Below are positions 9,813 through 19,617 of a DNA stretch of 55,437 nucleotides, in pieces (the stretch's first letter is position 1; each line of letters begins with the position of its first letter). The stretch is taken from the NCBI GenBank assembly GCA_012960415.1, contig DUBH01000054.1, positions 26,217-81,653 on the forward strand, read 5' to 3'. The stretch comes from Henriciella sp. Lineage in GTDB: Bacteria; Pseudomonadota; Alphaproteobacteria; Caulobacterales; Hyphomonadaceae. The notes under the pieces are model-generated. The model did no database searches and was not told the DNA's origin. It saw nothing but the letters and a program-made list of their open reading frames with translations. A program made the position numbers and the translations under genes.

Positions 9813-10820
9813 TTAGGCCTCGTCCCGCTCGAAGTCGAACCGCTCGGTATCCACCGTTGCCTGCATCGGCGGTGCATAGCGCGGCCCCACCGCTGACTGC
9901 GGGGCGAAATGGGTGTCAAGTTTCTCGACAATATGCGCCGGCAGAGTGATGCGCCCTGCTTCGATATTGTCTTTCAGGTGATCTTTACGCGTCGTACCCG
10001 GGATCGGGAGGACGTGATCTCCCTTCGCCAGCAGCCAGGCGAGCGCGAGTTGCGCCACCGTACAGCCGACCTCTGAGGCAAAACCGCGTGTCTGCTCAAG
10101 CAGGGCGAGGTTGCCGGGATAATTCTCCGCTGAGAAGCGCGGGAAAAGCCGGCGCATATCGCCGTCCTGCATATTCGAAGGATCATAAGGCGGATCAGCG
10201 AGGAAGCCGCGCCCGACAGGCGAGAACGCCACGAAAGCGATGCCAAGTTCCTTGCAGAGCTTGAGCACGGCGATCTCCGGGTTGCGGACCCAAAGCGAAT
10301 ACTCCGTCTGAAGCGCAGCAATCGGGTGCACGGCATGGGCCCGACGCACCAGCCCTGCCCCCATTTCGCTGAGACCAATGAAGCGGATCTTGCCAGCATC
10401 GACGAGGTCAGATAGCGCGCCGACCGAGTCTTCAATGGGCACGTTCGGGTCCGGGCGGTGCATGTAGTAGAGGTCAATGACGTCCGTGTTGAGCCGCTTC
10501 AAGCTGGCGTCGCAAGCGGCCTTGATGGATTCCGGGCGGGCATCGAGGACGCGTTTTCCATCCTTCACCGCCAGCACACATTTGCTGGCGAGAAAATACT
10601 CATCGCGTCTGTGACCGATCGAGGACGCAATCAGTTCCTCATTCGTGCCGGCGCCGTAGATCGTGGCCGTGTCGAGGAAGTTGCAGCCCTGATCGAGCGC
10701 GCTGTTGAGAAGGGCCGAGGCCTCTTCTAGCCGCGTCGGTGGCCCATAGGCATGGCTGAGATTCATACAGCCAAGCCCGATGGGCCAGACCATCGTGTCA
10801 CCGATCTTGCGGTCCGTCAT
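9813..10820 (-). CDS. Aldo/keto reductase
   Basis: A 335-residue (alpha/beta)8-barrel NADPH-dependent oxidoreductase. The catalytic set is visible: Asp and Tyr in FLDTATIYG, Lys in FLASKCVLA and His in YYMHRPDP. The C-terminal GTTRKDHLKDNIEA segment forms the cofactor-binding site. It reduces aldehydes or ketones in the cytoplasm; the specific substrate cannot be named. It lies between an acyl-CoA ligase (15-base gap) and a methyltransferase (no gap), suggesting one message. Confidence 0.92.
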   Translation of the reverse strand: MTDRKIGDTMVWPIGLGCMNLSHAYGPPTRLEEASALLNSALDQGCNFLDTATIYGAGTNEELIASSIGHRRDEYFLASKCVLAVKDGKRVLDARPESIKAACDASLKRLNTDVIDLYYMHRPDPNVPIEDSVGALSDLVDAGKIRFIGLSEMGAGLVRRAHAVHPIAALQTEYSLWVRNPEIAVLKLCKELGIAFVAFSPVGRGFLADPPYDPSNMQDGDMRRLFPRFSAENYPGNLALLEQTRGFASEVGCTVAQLALAWLLAKGDHVLPIPGTTRKDHLKDNIEAGRITLPAHIVEKLDTHFAPQSAVGPRYAPPMQATVDTERFDFERDEA

Positions 10821-10835
10821 GGCGTCCCTTTCTGC

Positions 10836-12581
10836 CTAGCTGCGCGGCGTGAACTGCTCTCGCAGGGCTGGCTTCAGAATCTTGCCATTGGCGTTGCGCG
10901 GAAGCGGCTCATCCTGGAACTTGATCTCCACCGGGACCTTGAAGGCAGCAAGCTGGCTGGCGACATGGGCACGAAGTTCATCCTGCGTCACGGACTTGCC
11001 GGGCTTCAGCTGGACGACGGCGCCAACTTCCTCTCCCAGCACCTTGTGCGGAATACCGACGACAGACGCGTCCATGACCGCCGGGTGATCATAGAGGGCG
11101 TTCTCGACCTCGATACAGTAGATGTTCTCACCGCCACGGATCAGCATGTCCTTGGCGCGGTCGACGAGGAAGAGGAAACCCTCCTCATCGAGACGGGCCA
11201 GGTCACCGGTGACGACCCAGCCATCCTTGAAGGTCTCGGCGGTCGCGTCGGGGCGGTTCCAGTAGCCCTTGCAGTTTGCCGGGCTCTTGCACCAGAGCTC
11301 ACCCACCTCGCCGGGCGGCAGGGTATCGCCGTCCGGGCTGACGACTTTCAGCTCTACCGCTTTTGGCGGGGCGCCCGCGCTGGTCGGGCGGTGGACATAG
11401 TCTTCACCGATATTGAGCGTCGCTGTGGCGCACGTCTCTGTCATGCCCCAGCCATTGCCGGGCATGGCTTCCGGGAAGCGCTTCTTGATCGTCGCGACAA
11501 GCTCTGGCGCAGATGGCGCACCGCCATAGGAGACAGCAAGGATCGAGGACAGATCATACTTGTCGCGGTCAGGGTGCTCGAGGACCTGCCAGGCAATGGC
11601 GGGAACGCCGCCAATGGTGGAGATCTTCTCCGCCTCGATGATCGGCAGCGCCTTACCTGCATCCCATTTGTACATGCTGACGATCTTATCACCGCGCAGC
11701 AGCGTGGGGATGAGAACGGCGAATGAGCCGGTCGCGTGGAAGAATGGAATGGAGAGAAGCGTTGCACGCTGCTCGTTCGGGTCTGGCTCTGGCGGCTGCT
11801 CACCGCGGCGCAGGAACATGCGCGCCTGACACGTCATGGAATTCAGGAAATTCGAGATGACCGCGCGGTGCGTCGCAAGCGCGCCTTTCGGCTTACCCGT
11901 CGTACCAGACGTGTACATGATGGTCGCGTCATCATCCGGGCCGAGGTCAATTTCAGGCAGGCCCTTATTCTCGAGATCGGCCCAGGTGTTCGGCTCACCA
12001 ATGAAGCTCTCGAAATTGTGGACACGCGGATTGTTGCGCTCTTCTTCGGTTTCGCGCGCGATGATGACCGCTTCGAGATCAGAGAGCCCCGACATGTGCT
12101 CACGCATGCGCTCAAAGATCTGAGGATCGACGACCGCGACTTTCACACCGGCATTCTGGAGGCCGTATTCAAGCTCCTCGCCGGTCCACCATGAGTTCAT
12201 CGGCGTTGCGATTGCACCGATGCTGAGCGCCGCAAAGAAGGCAACGGGCCACTGGGGGTAGTTGCGCATGATGATCGCGACGCGGTCGCCCTTCTGCACA
12301 TTGAACTGAGACTTCAGGACATGAGCAAAATGGCTGACGGCCCGCCAATGCGCATTGAAGGTCACGCGCTCATTCTCATAGACGAGGAAGGTGCGCTCAC
12401 CATGCGCCTGCGACGCTTCAACGAGGAAGCGAAGCGTCGGCGGCGCTTCAGGGTAGTAGCGCATGGTCACGCCATTGATTTCGCCTTCTGCAACAGCAAG
12501 CGGCGTTCCCGGCTGGGCAAGCATTTCATTCGCCTGCGCAATGGACATTGCAGGCCAGGCGGGTGCGGCATCAGCGGCCAT
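10836..12581 (-). CDS. AMP-forming acyl-CoA ligase
   Basis: A protein of about 581 residues of the ANL superfamily. It has the P-loop IMYTSGTTGKPKG, the GWGMTET motif, the hinge region TGDLARLDEEGFLFLVDRAKDM and the C-terminal catalytic lysine in PRNANGKILKP. It activates a carboxylic acid, most likely a medium- or long-chain fatty acid, to its CoA thioester through an acyl-adenylate. I chose the ATG at 12581 because AGGGAG lies 7 bases upstream of it; the frame is open for 14 more codons. It is the first gene of the minus-strand run with the aldo/keto reductase and DUF938 genes. Confidence 0.92.
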   Translation of the reverse strand: MAADAAPAWPAMSIAQANEMLAQPGTPLAVAEGEINGVTMRYYPEAPPTLRFLVEASQAHGERTFLVYENERVTFNAHWRAVSHFAHVLKSQFNVQKGDRVAIIMRNYPQWPVAFFAALSIGAIATPMNSWWTGEELEYGLQNAGVKVAVVDPQIFERMREHMSGLSDLEAVIIARETEEERNNPRVHNFESFIGEPNTWADLENKGLPEIDLGPDDDATIMYTSGTTGKPKGALATHRAVISNFLNSMTCQARMFLRRGEQPPEPDPNEQRATLLSIPFFHATGSFAVLIPTLLRGDKIVSMYKWDAGKALPIIEAEKISTIGGVPAIAWQVLEHPDRDKYDLSSILAVSYGGAPSAPELVATIKKRFPEAMPGNGWGMTETCATATLNIGEDYVHRPTSAGAPPKAVELKVVSPDGDTLPPGEVGELWCKSPANCKGYWNRPDATAETFKDGWVVTGDLARLDEEGFLFLVDRAKDMLIRGGENIYCIEVENALYDHPAVMDASVVGIPHKVLGEEVGAVVQLKPGKSVTQDELRAHVASQLAAFKVPVEIKFQDEPLPRNANGKILKPALREQFTPRS

Positions 12582-12700
12582 GACGTAACTCCCTAATAGT
12601 TTTGATAGGTCGCGCGCACTCAATCACGAGCGCGCCAGTCATGGAAGTGAGACCTGCCGCCTACAGGCCAAAATCCATCAGAAAACCGGGCTGTGATGCG

Positions 12701-13366
12701 CTAGGAAGACGCCGTTGGAGTTGGCGCTGGAGCAGCAGTAGGCGCCGGGCACCAGTCCAGATCGGAGAGGTGGGCGGTGTTCTCGCCAAGTTGCCATCTG
12801 CCAGCCCCAGCACCGTCAGCGCGGCAGAGATAGCCAGCTGCCTCAAGCAGGCCCGCATCGAATGGGTCTGGTGCAAGGCCAGAGGTGCGATAGCGCTCTG
12901 CTGCCTCAGCGACTTCGGAAACTGCGACCTTGTCGTCGAACCATTGCGGGAGCGTCTGCAGGCCTGCGAGGCGGGCACGGGACAGCTGGAGCTTGGCTTC
13001 GGCGATACGGATCATGGACGAGGTGTCCGGAACTGGCTGCATGGGGGCGACGCCCTCTTCCGGCACGACGGTTGCCTGAAGCGCGGTGGCCTGTTGCAGG
13101 TCCTGGATGCCATTCGGCAGTTCGATTGCGTTTTCGGTACGAATGCGGCCGCGCTCATAAAGGATGCGTGCGCGCTGGGCCGAAGATAGCGTCTGGGTCT
13201 CAAGCATCGTGCTGAGATCTTCGATGCCCGCATATGGATGCCAAGCAGAGGTCGCCCGCGACACCGCCGTCTGGAACGCCGATGGCTGCATGTTCACTTC
13301 GACTGGAACAGTTTCACAGCCGACCAGCATGAAAGCGCCGATTGCGGCGAGCACTAGAGATCTCAT
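12701..13366 (-). CDS. Lipoprotein of unknown function
   Basis: A protein of about 221 residues with a lipoprotein signal (MRSLVLAAIGAFMLVGC); the lipobox cysteine is near residue 17. The body contains tetratricopeptide-like helical text (TLSSAQRARILYERGRI) and the C-terminus is a low-complexity Pro/Ala/Thr tail. No family is recognised. A second in-frame ATG four codons upstream (13378) has no ribosome binding site, whereas GAGGAAG precedes the chosen one. It lies about 100 bases downstream of dxs on the same strand, but a shared transcript is not proven. Confidence 0.78.
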   Translation of the reverse strand: MRSLVLAAIGAFMLVGCETVPVEVNMQPSAFQTAVSRATSAWHPYAGIEDLSTMLETQTLSSAQRARILYERGRIRTENAIELPNGIQDLQQATALQATVVPEEGVAPMQPVPDTSSMIRIAEAKLQLSRARLAGLQTLPQWFDDKVAVSEVAEAAERYRTSGLAPDPFDAGLLEAAGYLCRADGAGAGRWQLGENTAHLSDLDWCPAPTAAPAPTPTASS

Positions 13367-13465
13367 TGTCTTCCTCATGGAAACCGATTTGGAGCGACCA
13401 TATCCGTAGCCGCCGTCATGGCAAACGGGCTAACGGAAAAGTTAGGCAGAAAATCGGCTAAAGCG

Positions 13466-15388
13466 TCAGGCGCGCGCGAAGCGATCGATTTCGCGCATGT
13501 CACCGCGCCCGAGGGCGTCGATGGCACGGGTCGCGATGCTGTGTGCATCAAGACCTGCCTGCGCGTACATAATCTCTGGTTTGTCCTGGTCCTGGAAGAT
13601 GTCCGGCAGGTGAAGCGTGCGGACTTTGAGGCCGTTATCGAAGGCATTCGTCTCCGCCAGATGATGCAGCACGAATGCCCCAAAACCGCCGCGCGCGCCC
13701 TCTTCCACGGTGAGAAGCACCTCGTGTTCCCGGGCAAGACGGCTCACCAGTTCCTCATCCAGAGGCTTGGCGAAGCGCGCATCAGCAACTGTGCAGGAAA
13801 GCCCCTGCGCGGCGAGCATTTCAGCGGCTTTCAGGCACTCCTGAAGGCGTGCGCCATAGGACAGCAAGGCAATCGTGGAGCCTTCGCGCACGATCCGGCC
13901 CTTACCGATTTCGAGCGCAGTCGGCTGCGAGGGTAGCTCAATGCCGATGCCATTGCCACGCGGATAGCGGAAGGCGCTCGGCCGGTCGTCAATCTCGACA
14001 GCCGTGCGGACCATGTTCACCAGTTCAGCCTCATCGGCAGCAGCCATGCAGATCATACCCGGCAGGGCGCCGAGGAAACCGACATCAAAGCTGCCAGCAT
14101 GGGTCGGGCCGTCGGCGCCGACGAGACCGGCCCGGTCAATCGCAAAGCGGACCGGAAGACGTTGGATCGCCACATCATGGACGACCTGGTCATAGCCGCG
14201 CTGGAGGAAGGTCGAATAGATCGCCGCGAATGGCTTCATGCCGTCAGCGGCAAGACCGGCCGCGAATGTCACAGCATGCTGCTCGGCGATACCGACATCG
14301 AACATACGCTCAGGGAATTCCTGTTCGAACAGGTCCATGCCTGTCCCGCCCGGCATGGCGGCTGTGATGCCGACAATCTTGTCGTCGCGGCGCGCCTCTT
14401 CGATCAGGGCCTTTGCGAAGACCTTGGTATAGGAAGGTGGACCGCCGGCCGATTTCTGCTGCTCGCCGGTAACAACGTTGAACTTTGCGACGCCGTGATA
14501 CTTGTCGGCGGAATTCTCGGCCGGCTCATACCCCTTGCCCTTCTGCGTCACGACGTGAAGCAGGACCGGGCCGGTTTCCATTGCCTTGCAATTCTCAAGC
14601 ACTGGCAGGAGCACGTCGAGGTCGTGGCCATCGATCGGGCCGACATAGTAGAAGCCGAGTTCCTCGAACATGGTGCCGCCCATGGCGAAACCGCGAAGGT
14701 ATTCCTCAGCCTTGCGGGCCTGGCTTTCCAGGCCGATCGGCTTGGCGATGGATTTGGCGAACTTGCGCAGACCCCGATAAGAGCGCGAGGACACGAGCTT
14801 CGACAGGTAATGGCTCATCGCACCGACCGGCGGGGCGATGGACATGTCATTATCGTTCAGGATGACGAGCATGTCGCTCAAATCAGAGCCTGCATTGTTC
14901 ATCGCCTCATAGGCCATGCCAGCCGACATGGCGCCGTCACCGATAACACAGACGACCTTATTGTCCTTTTCCTGCAGGTCACGCGATTTCGCGAAACCGA
15001 GGCCTGCCGAGATAGATGTCGAGGCATGCGCTGCACCGAACGGATCGTATTCACTTTCATCGCGCTTGGTGAAGCCGGAAAGACCGCCGCCCTGACGAAG
15101 CGTGCGGATGCGGTCCTTGCGGCCCGTCAGGATCTTGTGCGGATAGCATTGGTGGCCGACATCAAAGATGAGCTTGTCCGATGGCGTGTCGAAGATGGCA
15201 TGGATGGCAAGCGTCAGCTCAACCACGCCAAGACCTGCACCAAGGTGACCACCGGTGCCGGACACTGCGTCGATGACTTCTGAACGCAGTTCATCAGCGA
15301 TCTGCTTCAAATCCTCGCGCGAGCGGGACTTCAGATCAGCCGGGGAATTGATCGTATCAAGAAGGCGGGTTTTCGCAGGCAAGCTCAT
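13466..15388 (-). CDS. dxs: 1-deoxy-D-xylulose-5-phosphate synthase
   Basis: A protein of about 640 residues, the usual DXS length. It has an N-terminal thiamine-diphosphate domain ([18 protein letters not shown], about residues 150-167), a central pyrimidine domain ([17 protein letters not shown], with the conserved catalytic Glu) and a C-terminal transketolase domain. It condenses pyruvate with glyceraldehyde 3-phosphate, the first step of the MEP route to isoprenoids, thiamine and pyridoxal. It is third in the xseB-ispA-dxs operon, a common alphaproteobacterial and gammaproteobacterial order. The start [16 protein letters not shown] is supported by alignment to the family beginning; six extra in-frame codons upstream are ignored. 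Confidence 0.97.
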   Translation of the reverse strand: MSLPAKTRLLDTINSPADLKSRSREDLKQIADELRSEVIDAVSGTGGHLGAGLGVVELTLAIHAIFDTPSDKLIFDVGHQCYPHKILTGRKDRIRTLRQGGGLSGFTKRDESEYDPFGAAHASTSISAGLGFAKSRDLQEKDNKVVCVIGDGAMSAGMAYEAMNNAGSDLSDMLVILNDNDMSIAPPVGAMSHYLSKLVSSRSYRGLRKFAKSIAKPIGLESQARKAEEYLRGFAMGGTMFEELGFYYVGPIDGHDLDVLLPVLENCKAMETGPVLLHVVTQKGKGYEPAENSADKYHGVAKFNVVTGEQQKSAGGPPSYTKVFAKALIEEARRDDKIVGITAAMPGGTGMDLFEQEFPERMFDVGIAEQHAVTFAAGLAADGMKPFAAIYSTFLQRGYDQVVHDVAIQRLPVRFAIDRAGLVGADGPTHAGSFDVGFLGALPGMICMAAADEAELVNMVRTAVEIDDRPSAFRYPRGNGIGIELPSQPTALEIGKGRIVREGSTIALLSYGARLQECLKAAEMLAAQGLSCTVADARFAKPLDEELVSRLAREHEVLLTVEEGARGGFGAFVLHHLAETNAFDNGLKVRTLHLPDIFQDQDKPEIMYAQAGLDAHSIATRAIDALGRGDMREIDRFARA

Positions 15389-15436
15389 GCAGCCGGGTCC
15401 TTTCAACGGACAGTCATTTTTGCGTTCAGACAGTCC

Positions 15437-16321
15437 TTAGCGTGTCCTGTCCAGAACATAATCAACCGATTGCAGCAGGATATTGGCGCGACCACGGAAA
15501 AAATCGAGGTGCTGGCGCGCCTGTGCTGCGAGAAGATTTATGCGTTCGCGCGCGCCCTCAATCCCCAAAATGGTCACAAAGTTCGCCTTGCCGGCCGCTT
15601 CGTCACTGCGCAGCGTTTTTCCAACGACGTCCTGATCGCCGGTTGCGTCGAGCAGATCGTCTGCAATCTGGTAAGCGAGACCAAGGTCCTGCGCGAAACC
15701 GGCCAGGGCGTGCTTTGCATTGGCACTCGCGCCGCCGACGATGGCGCCCGCTTCGACCGAATAGGATATGAGCGCGCCTGTTTTCAGGCGCTGCATGCGG
15801 GTGATCGTGTTGAGGTCGCGGGGGCTCGCTTCCTGCAGCATGTCGATCATCTGGCCGCCGACCATGCCGGTCGCGCCGGACGCGTCGGCAAGGCGTTCAA
15901 TCAGGCGGAGACGCACAGCCGGGTCGTTGTGGGTTTCGTCGCTGGCCAGGATCTTGAAGGCGAGCGTCAGGAGCGCATCGCCAGCGAGGACGGCAGTCGC
16001 CTCATCGAAGGCCTTGTGCACCGTCGGCTGTCCGCGGCGCAGATCATCATCATCCATGCAGGGCAGATCGTCATGGACGAGCGAATAGGTGTGGACACAT
16101 TCGAGCGCCGCAGCTGTCCGCAGAAGCGCCTTATGGTCGGCGTCGAACAAAGCCCCGGTCTCAATGACGTAGAAAGGGCGCATCCGCTTGCCGTTGGCGA
16201 GGGCCGCGTGGCGCATCGCCCGCATCAGGTCAGCCTCTGGCCCCTGCGCAGGCGGAATGAGCTGATCCAGCGCGACCGTTACCTTGTCGGCGATCTCGGT
16301 CAGGCGCGTCTCGAACTCCAT
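15437..16321 (-). CDS. ispA: Farnesyl diphosphate synthase (short-chain polyprenyl synthase)
   Basis: A 294-residue trans-polyprenyl diphosphate synthase. The first aspartate-rich motif is in HDDLPCMDDDDLRRG and the second is QIADDLLDATGD. It adds isopentenyl diphosphate to dimethylallyl and geranyl diphosphate to give farnesyl diphosphate, the precursor of undecaprenyl phosphate, ubiquinone side chains and hopanoids. It sits 11 bases after xseB and 48 bases before dxs, so it is expressed with the first MEP-pathway enzyme. Confidence 0.95.
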   Translation of the reverse strand: MEFETRLTEIADKVTVALDQLIPPAQGPEADLMRAMRHAALANGKRMRPFYVIETGALFDADHKALLRTAAALECVHTYSLVHDDLPCMDDDDLRRGQPTVHKAFDEATAVLAGDALLTLAFKILASDETHNDPAVRLRLIERLADASGATGMVGGQMIDMLQEASPRDLNTITRMQRLKTGALISYSVEAGAIVGGASANAKHALAGFAQDLGLAYQIADDLLDATGDQDVVGKTLRSDEAAGKANFVTILGIEGARERINLLAAQARQHLDFFRGRANILLQSVDYVLDRTR

Positions 16322-16332
16322 GGGGCGGTTCC

Positions 16333-16581
16333 TTACTCGAAGCTTGCGCTTTCGGTTGTGGGTTTGCCATCCGGGCCCTGGACGATCTGCTCGATCTTGA
16401 GCTCTGCCGCTTTCAGCCGGGCTTCGCAGTGCGATTTCAGTTTCGCGCCACGTTCATAGATTTCGATGGACTTCTCAAGCTCGACCTCGCCGCCTTCCAG
16501 CTGGCGCACGATGGTCTCAAGCTCCCGCAGGGCCTGCTCAAAGCTCATCTTCTCGATGTCTGTCACTGTCTGATCGCTCAT
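16333..16581 (-). CDS. xseB: Exodeoxyribonuclease VII small subunit
   Basis: An 82-residue helical protein with the family signature SFEQALRELETIVRQLEGGE and the segment SIEIYERGAKLKSHCEARL. Several copies bind the XseA large subunit to form exonuclease VII, which degrades single-stranded DNA from both ends. xseA is not in this window. xseB is the first gene of the xseB-ispA-dxs operon. Confidence 0.95.
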   Translation of the reverse strand: MSDQTVTDIEKMSFEQALRELETIVRQLEGGEVELEKSIEIYERGAKLKSHCEARLKAAELKIEQIVQGPDGKPTTESASFE

Positions 16582-16653
16582 GAGAGCCAGTCCTCATACT
16601 CGTTGAGCAGCCGCACCCTAAGCAGGCGCAGGCCGCATAACAATGGTCCGGGA

Positions 16654-17262
16654 TCAAGATTTCCCGCGATATTCGTAGATGCGGTAGCTCCAGTAATTGT
16701 CGCCGCCATCGCGCACGCAGACCCAGCCGATTCGCGCCATAGCCGGTCTCAGCATGCGGTTGAACCAGCCATGCGCCGCCAGGTAGACTTTTCCGTCGGC
16801 CGCAGCCTCATGCAGGTGCTGGGCGGCCTTGTTTGCCCGCTCGCGCGCCTGACGATTGCTTTCGCCATCAAGGCTGTGGCCGTAGAGCCAGGCCGTGCGG
16901 GCGATCACATTCCACGTCTTTGGAAGGTATTTGCGGTTGCGCAGGCGCGGCGGCGGCAAGGGTGCCTCGACGAAGACCGGAAATGTCTCCGGCTCACGCC
17001 CTGAGGCCAGTATCGCCGTCTCGATCGCGCGGGGCGCCGTCGAGCTGAGGACAATGTCAGCATCGGCGACAGCGGCCTTGAGGTTCTCAGGTGCCTGCTG
17101 CCCTTCGGCAAGGCTGCCGATCTCATAGCGGTCCCACCAGTCGCGGTATTCACGCCAGTCCAGTCGCGGCCCAGCCGTCCGATCCAGAGCTGGACGGCCA
17201 TGACGGGAAACGATGATCGGCCCGCGCGCTGTTTTTGCTTTTTCGCGCTTGGCTGCACTCAT
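16654..17262 (-). CDS. Histidine phosphatase family protein
   Basis: A 202-residue phosphoglycerate-mutase-like protein. The catalytic histidine motif is SRHGRPA (about residues 19-25) and a second histidine lies in YLAAHGWFNRML near the C-terminus; the acidic/Arg segment SSTAPRAIETA lies between. Members remove phosphate from small molecules or phospho-proteins; the substrate is unknown. It is separated from xseB by 72 bases and from the upstream gene by 73, with no further context clue. Confidence 0.82.
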   Translation of the reverse strand: MSAAKREKAKTARGPIIVSRHGRPALDRTAGPRLDWREYRDWWDRYEIGSLAEGQQAPENLKAAVADADIVLSSTAPRAIETAILASGREPETFPVFVEAPLPPPRLRNRKYLPKTWNVIARTAWLYGHSLDGESNRQARERANKAAQHLHEAAADGKVYLAAHGWFNRMLRPAMARIGWVCVRDGGDNYWSYRIYEYRGKS

Positions 17263-17335
17263 TACACTTCATCCCAAATCGAAAGCGGAGGCGAGCCTTT
17301 CACGACTCGCACAACCGGCTCAACTGATGAAGCGC

Positions 17336-18508
17336 TTAACTGGACGTACTACCGTCGGCAAGATCAATAGCTGCCGCAGTGCGCCGCAATGAGTTGCCGA
17401 TGCCCATAAGACGGCCGGCAGGTTTGATCTCACTGATGCAGACCTGATCGAGGCGGCGGCGGGCTGATTTCATCACGCCCGACACACGATCATTCAGCTT
17501 CTGCTCACCTGTGCGCCATGCATAGCCCAGGACACGGTCCGGCCGGATGGCGAGCGCGCGGCTGCGCACGACACCGGAGCCGACAGGCAACTGAAAATTG
17601 GAGTAGTGGCGCTTGTAGTGGTCGAGGCCCGGCCCGGCATCATAGATTTTCGGGCCATCGCGGTTCGCCATTTCTTCAAGCATGTTCTGGACGACGAAAT
17701 TGCCTGGGGAATACTGCGCATAATCGGCTTCATAAGCCGTGATCCAGCCATGAACGACGTTGCGCGACTGGAGCACAAGCTCGCTTGCCGCATGCTGTCC
17801 ATCAAGGTGCAGGCTGACGAGCCGCAGCCTAAAGGTTTCGTCTTTCTGATGGCGGAGTGCATCAAGCAGCTGCTGCGCCCAACGCGTGCCGAGCACATCA
17901 TGCCGGCCTGTGCGCTTGAACTGCTCTCGCTTCAGGAAGATGAGGCGGCTGAACGTGTCATCGCTCTCATCGTCAATGCGGAATTCGACCTCAGAGAAAT
18001 CGCGCTCCATGTTGCGGGCAAGCCGGCGCATCTTCTTGAAATGCTTGGGCCAGCGCTCGCCCTGATTTTCCATGAAGCTGTCCCAGCCAGCACTGACATC
18101 GCTCATATTCGCGCCAGCAATCGTCAACCGGCCTTCGCTCTCGGCGTCCTGAGGCAGCCAGCCAAAGCTCGACATGCCGAGAACGCCCATGCCCCGCAGG
18201 AAGGCGTGCGCGGTGAGGTCTGTGTTCGCTGACAGGACCGGCCCATGCCAGTCGGAGAATGGTCCGCCAATCGGGCGCGCCCAGGCGCCGGGCCTTCTGT
18301 GGATCGGCCAGGCACCGACGAGTTCGTCACCCTCAAACGCCAGTCCGAGGCGCGCATCGGGCCGTACTTGCGAAACAAGCCGCGCATATTCCGGGTCGAA
18401 GAAAGGGTCATCATAGCGACGGCGCGCATCGCGCAGCGCATGAAACTGCGACCACAGATCATCGGTCACTTCATCGAAACGCAGGAGGCGAAAACGGTTC
18501 TTTTCCAT
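17336..18508 (-). CDS. GNAT/FemAB-like acyltransferase
   Basis: A 390-residue protein resembling the BioF2/CelD group of tandem GNAT-fold proteins. Supporting segments are LGLAFEGDELVGAWPIHRRPG (N-terminal GNAT part) and AASELVLQSRNVVHGWITAYEADYAQYSPGNFV with DAGPGLDHYKRHYSNF (C-terminal part). Related proteins occur with polysaccharide or envelope genes, but the acyl donor and acceptor here are not evident. It is probably cytoplasmic since no signal peptide or membrane helix is seen. It stands between a histidine phosphatase and signal peptidase genes on the same strand. Confidence 0.75.
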   Translation of the reverse strand: MEKNRFRLLRFDEVTDDLWSQFHALRDARRRYDDPFFDPEYARLVSQVRPDARLGLAFEGDELVGAWPIHRRPGAWARPIGGPFSDWHGPVLSANTDLTAHAFLRGMGVLGMSSFGWLPQDAESEGRLTIAGANMSDVSAGWDSFMENQGERWPKHFKKMRRLARNMERDFSEVEFRIDDESDDTFSRLIFLKREQFKRTGRHDVLGTRWAQQLLDALRHQKDETFRLRLVSLHLDGQHAASELVLQSRNVVHGWITAYEADYAQYSPGNFVVQNMLEEMANRDGPKIYDAGPGLDHYKRHYSNFQLPVGSGVVRSRALAIRPDRVLGYAWRTGEQKLNDRVSGVMKSARRRLDQVCISEIKPAGRLMGIGNSLRRTAAAIDLADGSTSS

Positions 18509-18581
18509 GCCGCACCTTAAAGCAGATACGGATTAGGAATTTGCAAATATCGCGCCATAATTCGCGCTTAAGGAGTAAGGT

Positions 18582-19430
18582 CTAGAGCCCTCTCCAGAGA
18601 CGCTTTTTCATGCAGGGGTCCGCGTCGGCGCGCGCACAGGAATAGGTCGACAGGAGGACGGTGTCGGCACGGCCAATCAGGTTTTCAGCCGGCACAAAGC
18701 CTACAGAGGCGCGCTCTGCGGAGACGCCGGGCGCAAGCTCACACCCTGCTTCGTCGATGACTCCATCATCGCCAACCGGGCAGTGACCGGTGACCGAACG
18801 GCCATCTTCGGAATTGTCGCGATTGTCGCCGATGAAGAGGTAGTGCCCCTCTGGCACATCGAAGACAGGCGTATTGTCGAGGCTGCGGATCTGGCTTGGC
18901 CCCTGCTGCCACTGGTGGCTGAGCCATGATTTGTCGCCAATCGTGCCGCGGAAATCATGAGGGCGATAGGTGACGCTGCGCACGAATTCGCGGTCGATCG
19001 GCTCACCATTCAGGTAGAGCTGCTCATTGACCATCTGAACACGGTCGCCCGGCAGGCCAATGATCCGCTTGATCATGACCCGATCGGTATGTGGATGCAT
19101 GAAGACAGCGACGTCGCCGCGATCAGGCTTGCCGCCAAGCACCCTGCCCTCACCCTGTGGGATCAGGCGCCAGGCACCCCAGGGCAGGCTGTAACGGCTA
19201 TAGCCATAGGCAAACTTGTTGACGGCCACGCGGTCACCGACCTGCAGGTTCGGTACCATGCTTTCGGATGGGATGACGCGCTGCTCATAGATCAGGAATG
19301 AGAACATGTAGAACGCAGGAATGAAGATGAGCAGCGTCACCGCCCATTCCCGCAATTCGTGCAGTACTTTCTGCTTGAGCGTCCGGGTGTCCTCGGGCTC
19401 TGATTCAGTCATGTCGGATGAAGTGCTCAT
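18582..19430 (-). CDS. lepB: Signal peptidase I
   Basis: A protein of about 282 residues anchored by one N-terminal membrane helix (about residues 29-48). The catalytic serine is in IPSESMVPNLQVGDR (Ser57) and the general-base lysine is in DRVMIKRIIGLPGD (Lys121). The box E GDNRDNSEDGR is intact. It cleaves signal peptides from exported proteins at the periplasmic face. The C-terminus carries an extra Cys-containing stretch (STYSCARADADPCMKK) that could form a disulfide. I start at MSTSSDM; the 26 open codons upstream have no family similarity. The usual lepA or rnc neighbours are absent here. Confidence 0.93.
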   Translation of the reverse strand: MSTSSDMTESEPEDTRTLKQKVLHELREWAVTLLIFIPAFYMFSFLIYEQRVIPSESMVPNLQVGDRVAVNKFAYGYSRYSLPWGAWRLIPQGEGRVLGGKPDRGDVAVFMHPHTDRVMIKRIIGLPGDRVQMVNEQLYLNGEPIDREFVRSVTYRPHDFRGTIGDKSWLSHQWQQGPSQIRSLDNTPVFDVPEGHYLFIGDNRDNSEDGRSVTGHCPVGDDGVIDEAGCELAPGVSAERASVGFVPAENLIGRADTVLLSTYSCARADADPCMKKRLWRGL

Positions 19431-19617
19431 GACAGGCTGATACAGATCCCTTGAAAGGGCCGCAGGACACGACCGGCTTTGAAAACAGATACTTGCCGGG
19501 CACCGCAAAGGTTCCGAGCCGTCATGGCTTTGAGCACAGAGGGCGCTGCGGTCAAGTAGATCATTGGCCGCTTCTGCGATTCCTCAGGACATGTGACCCT
19601 TGTGCTGCGCCGCGAGT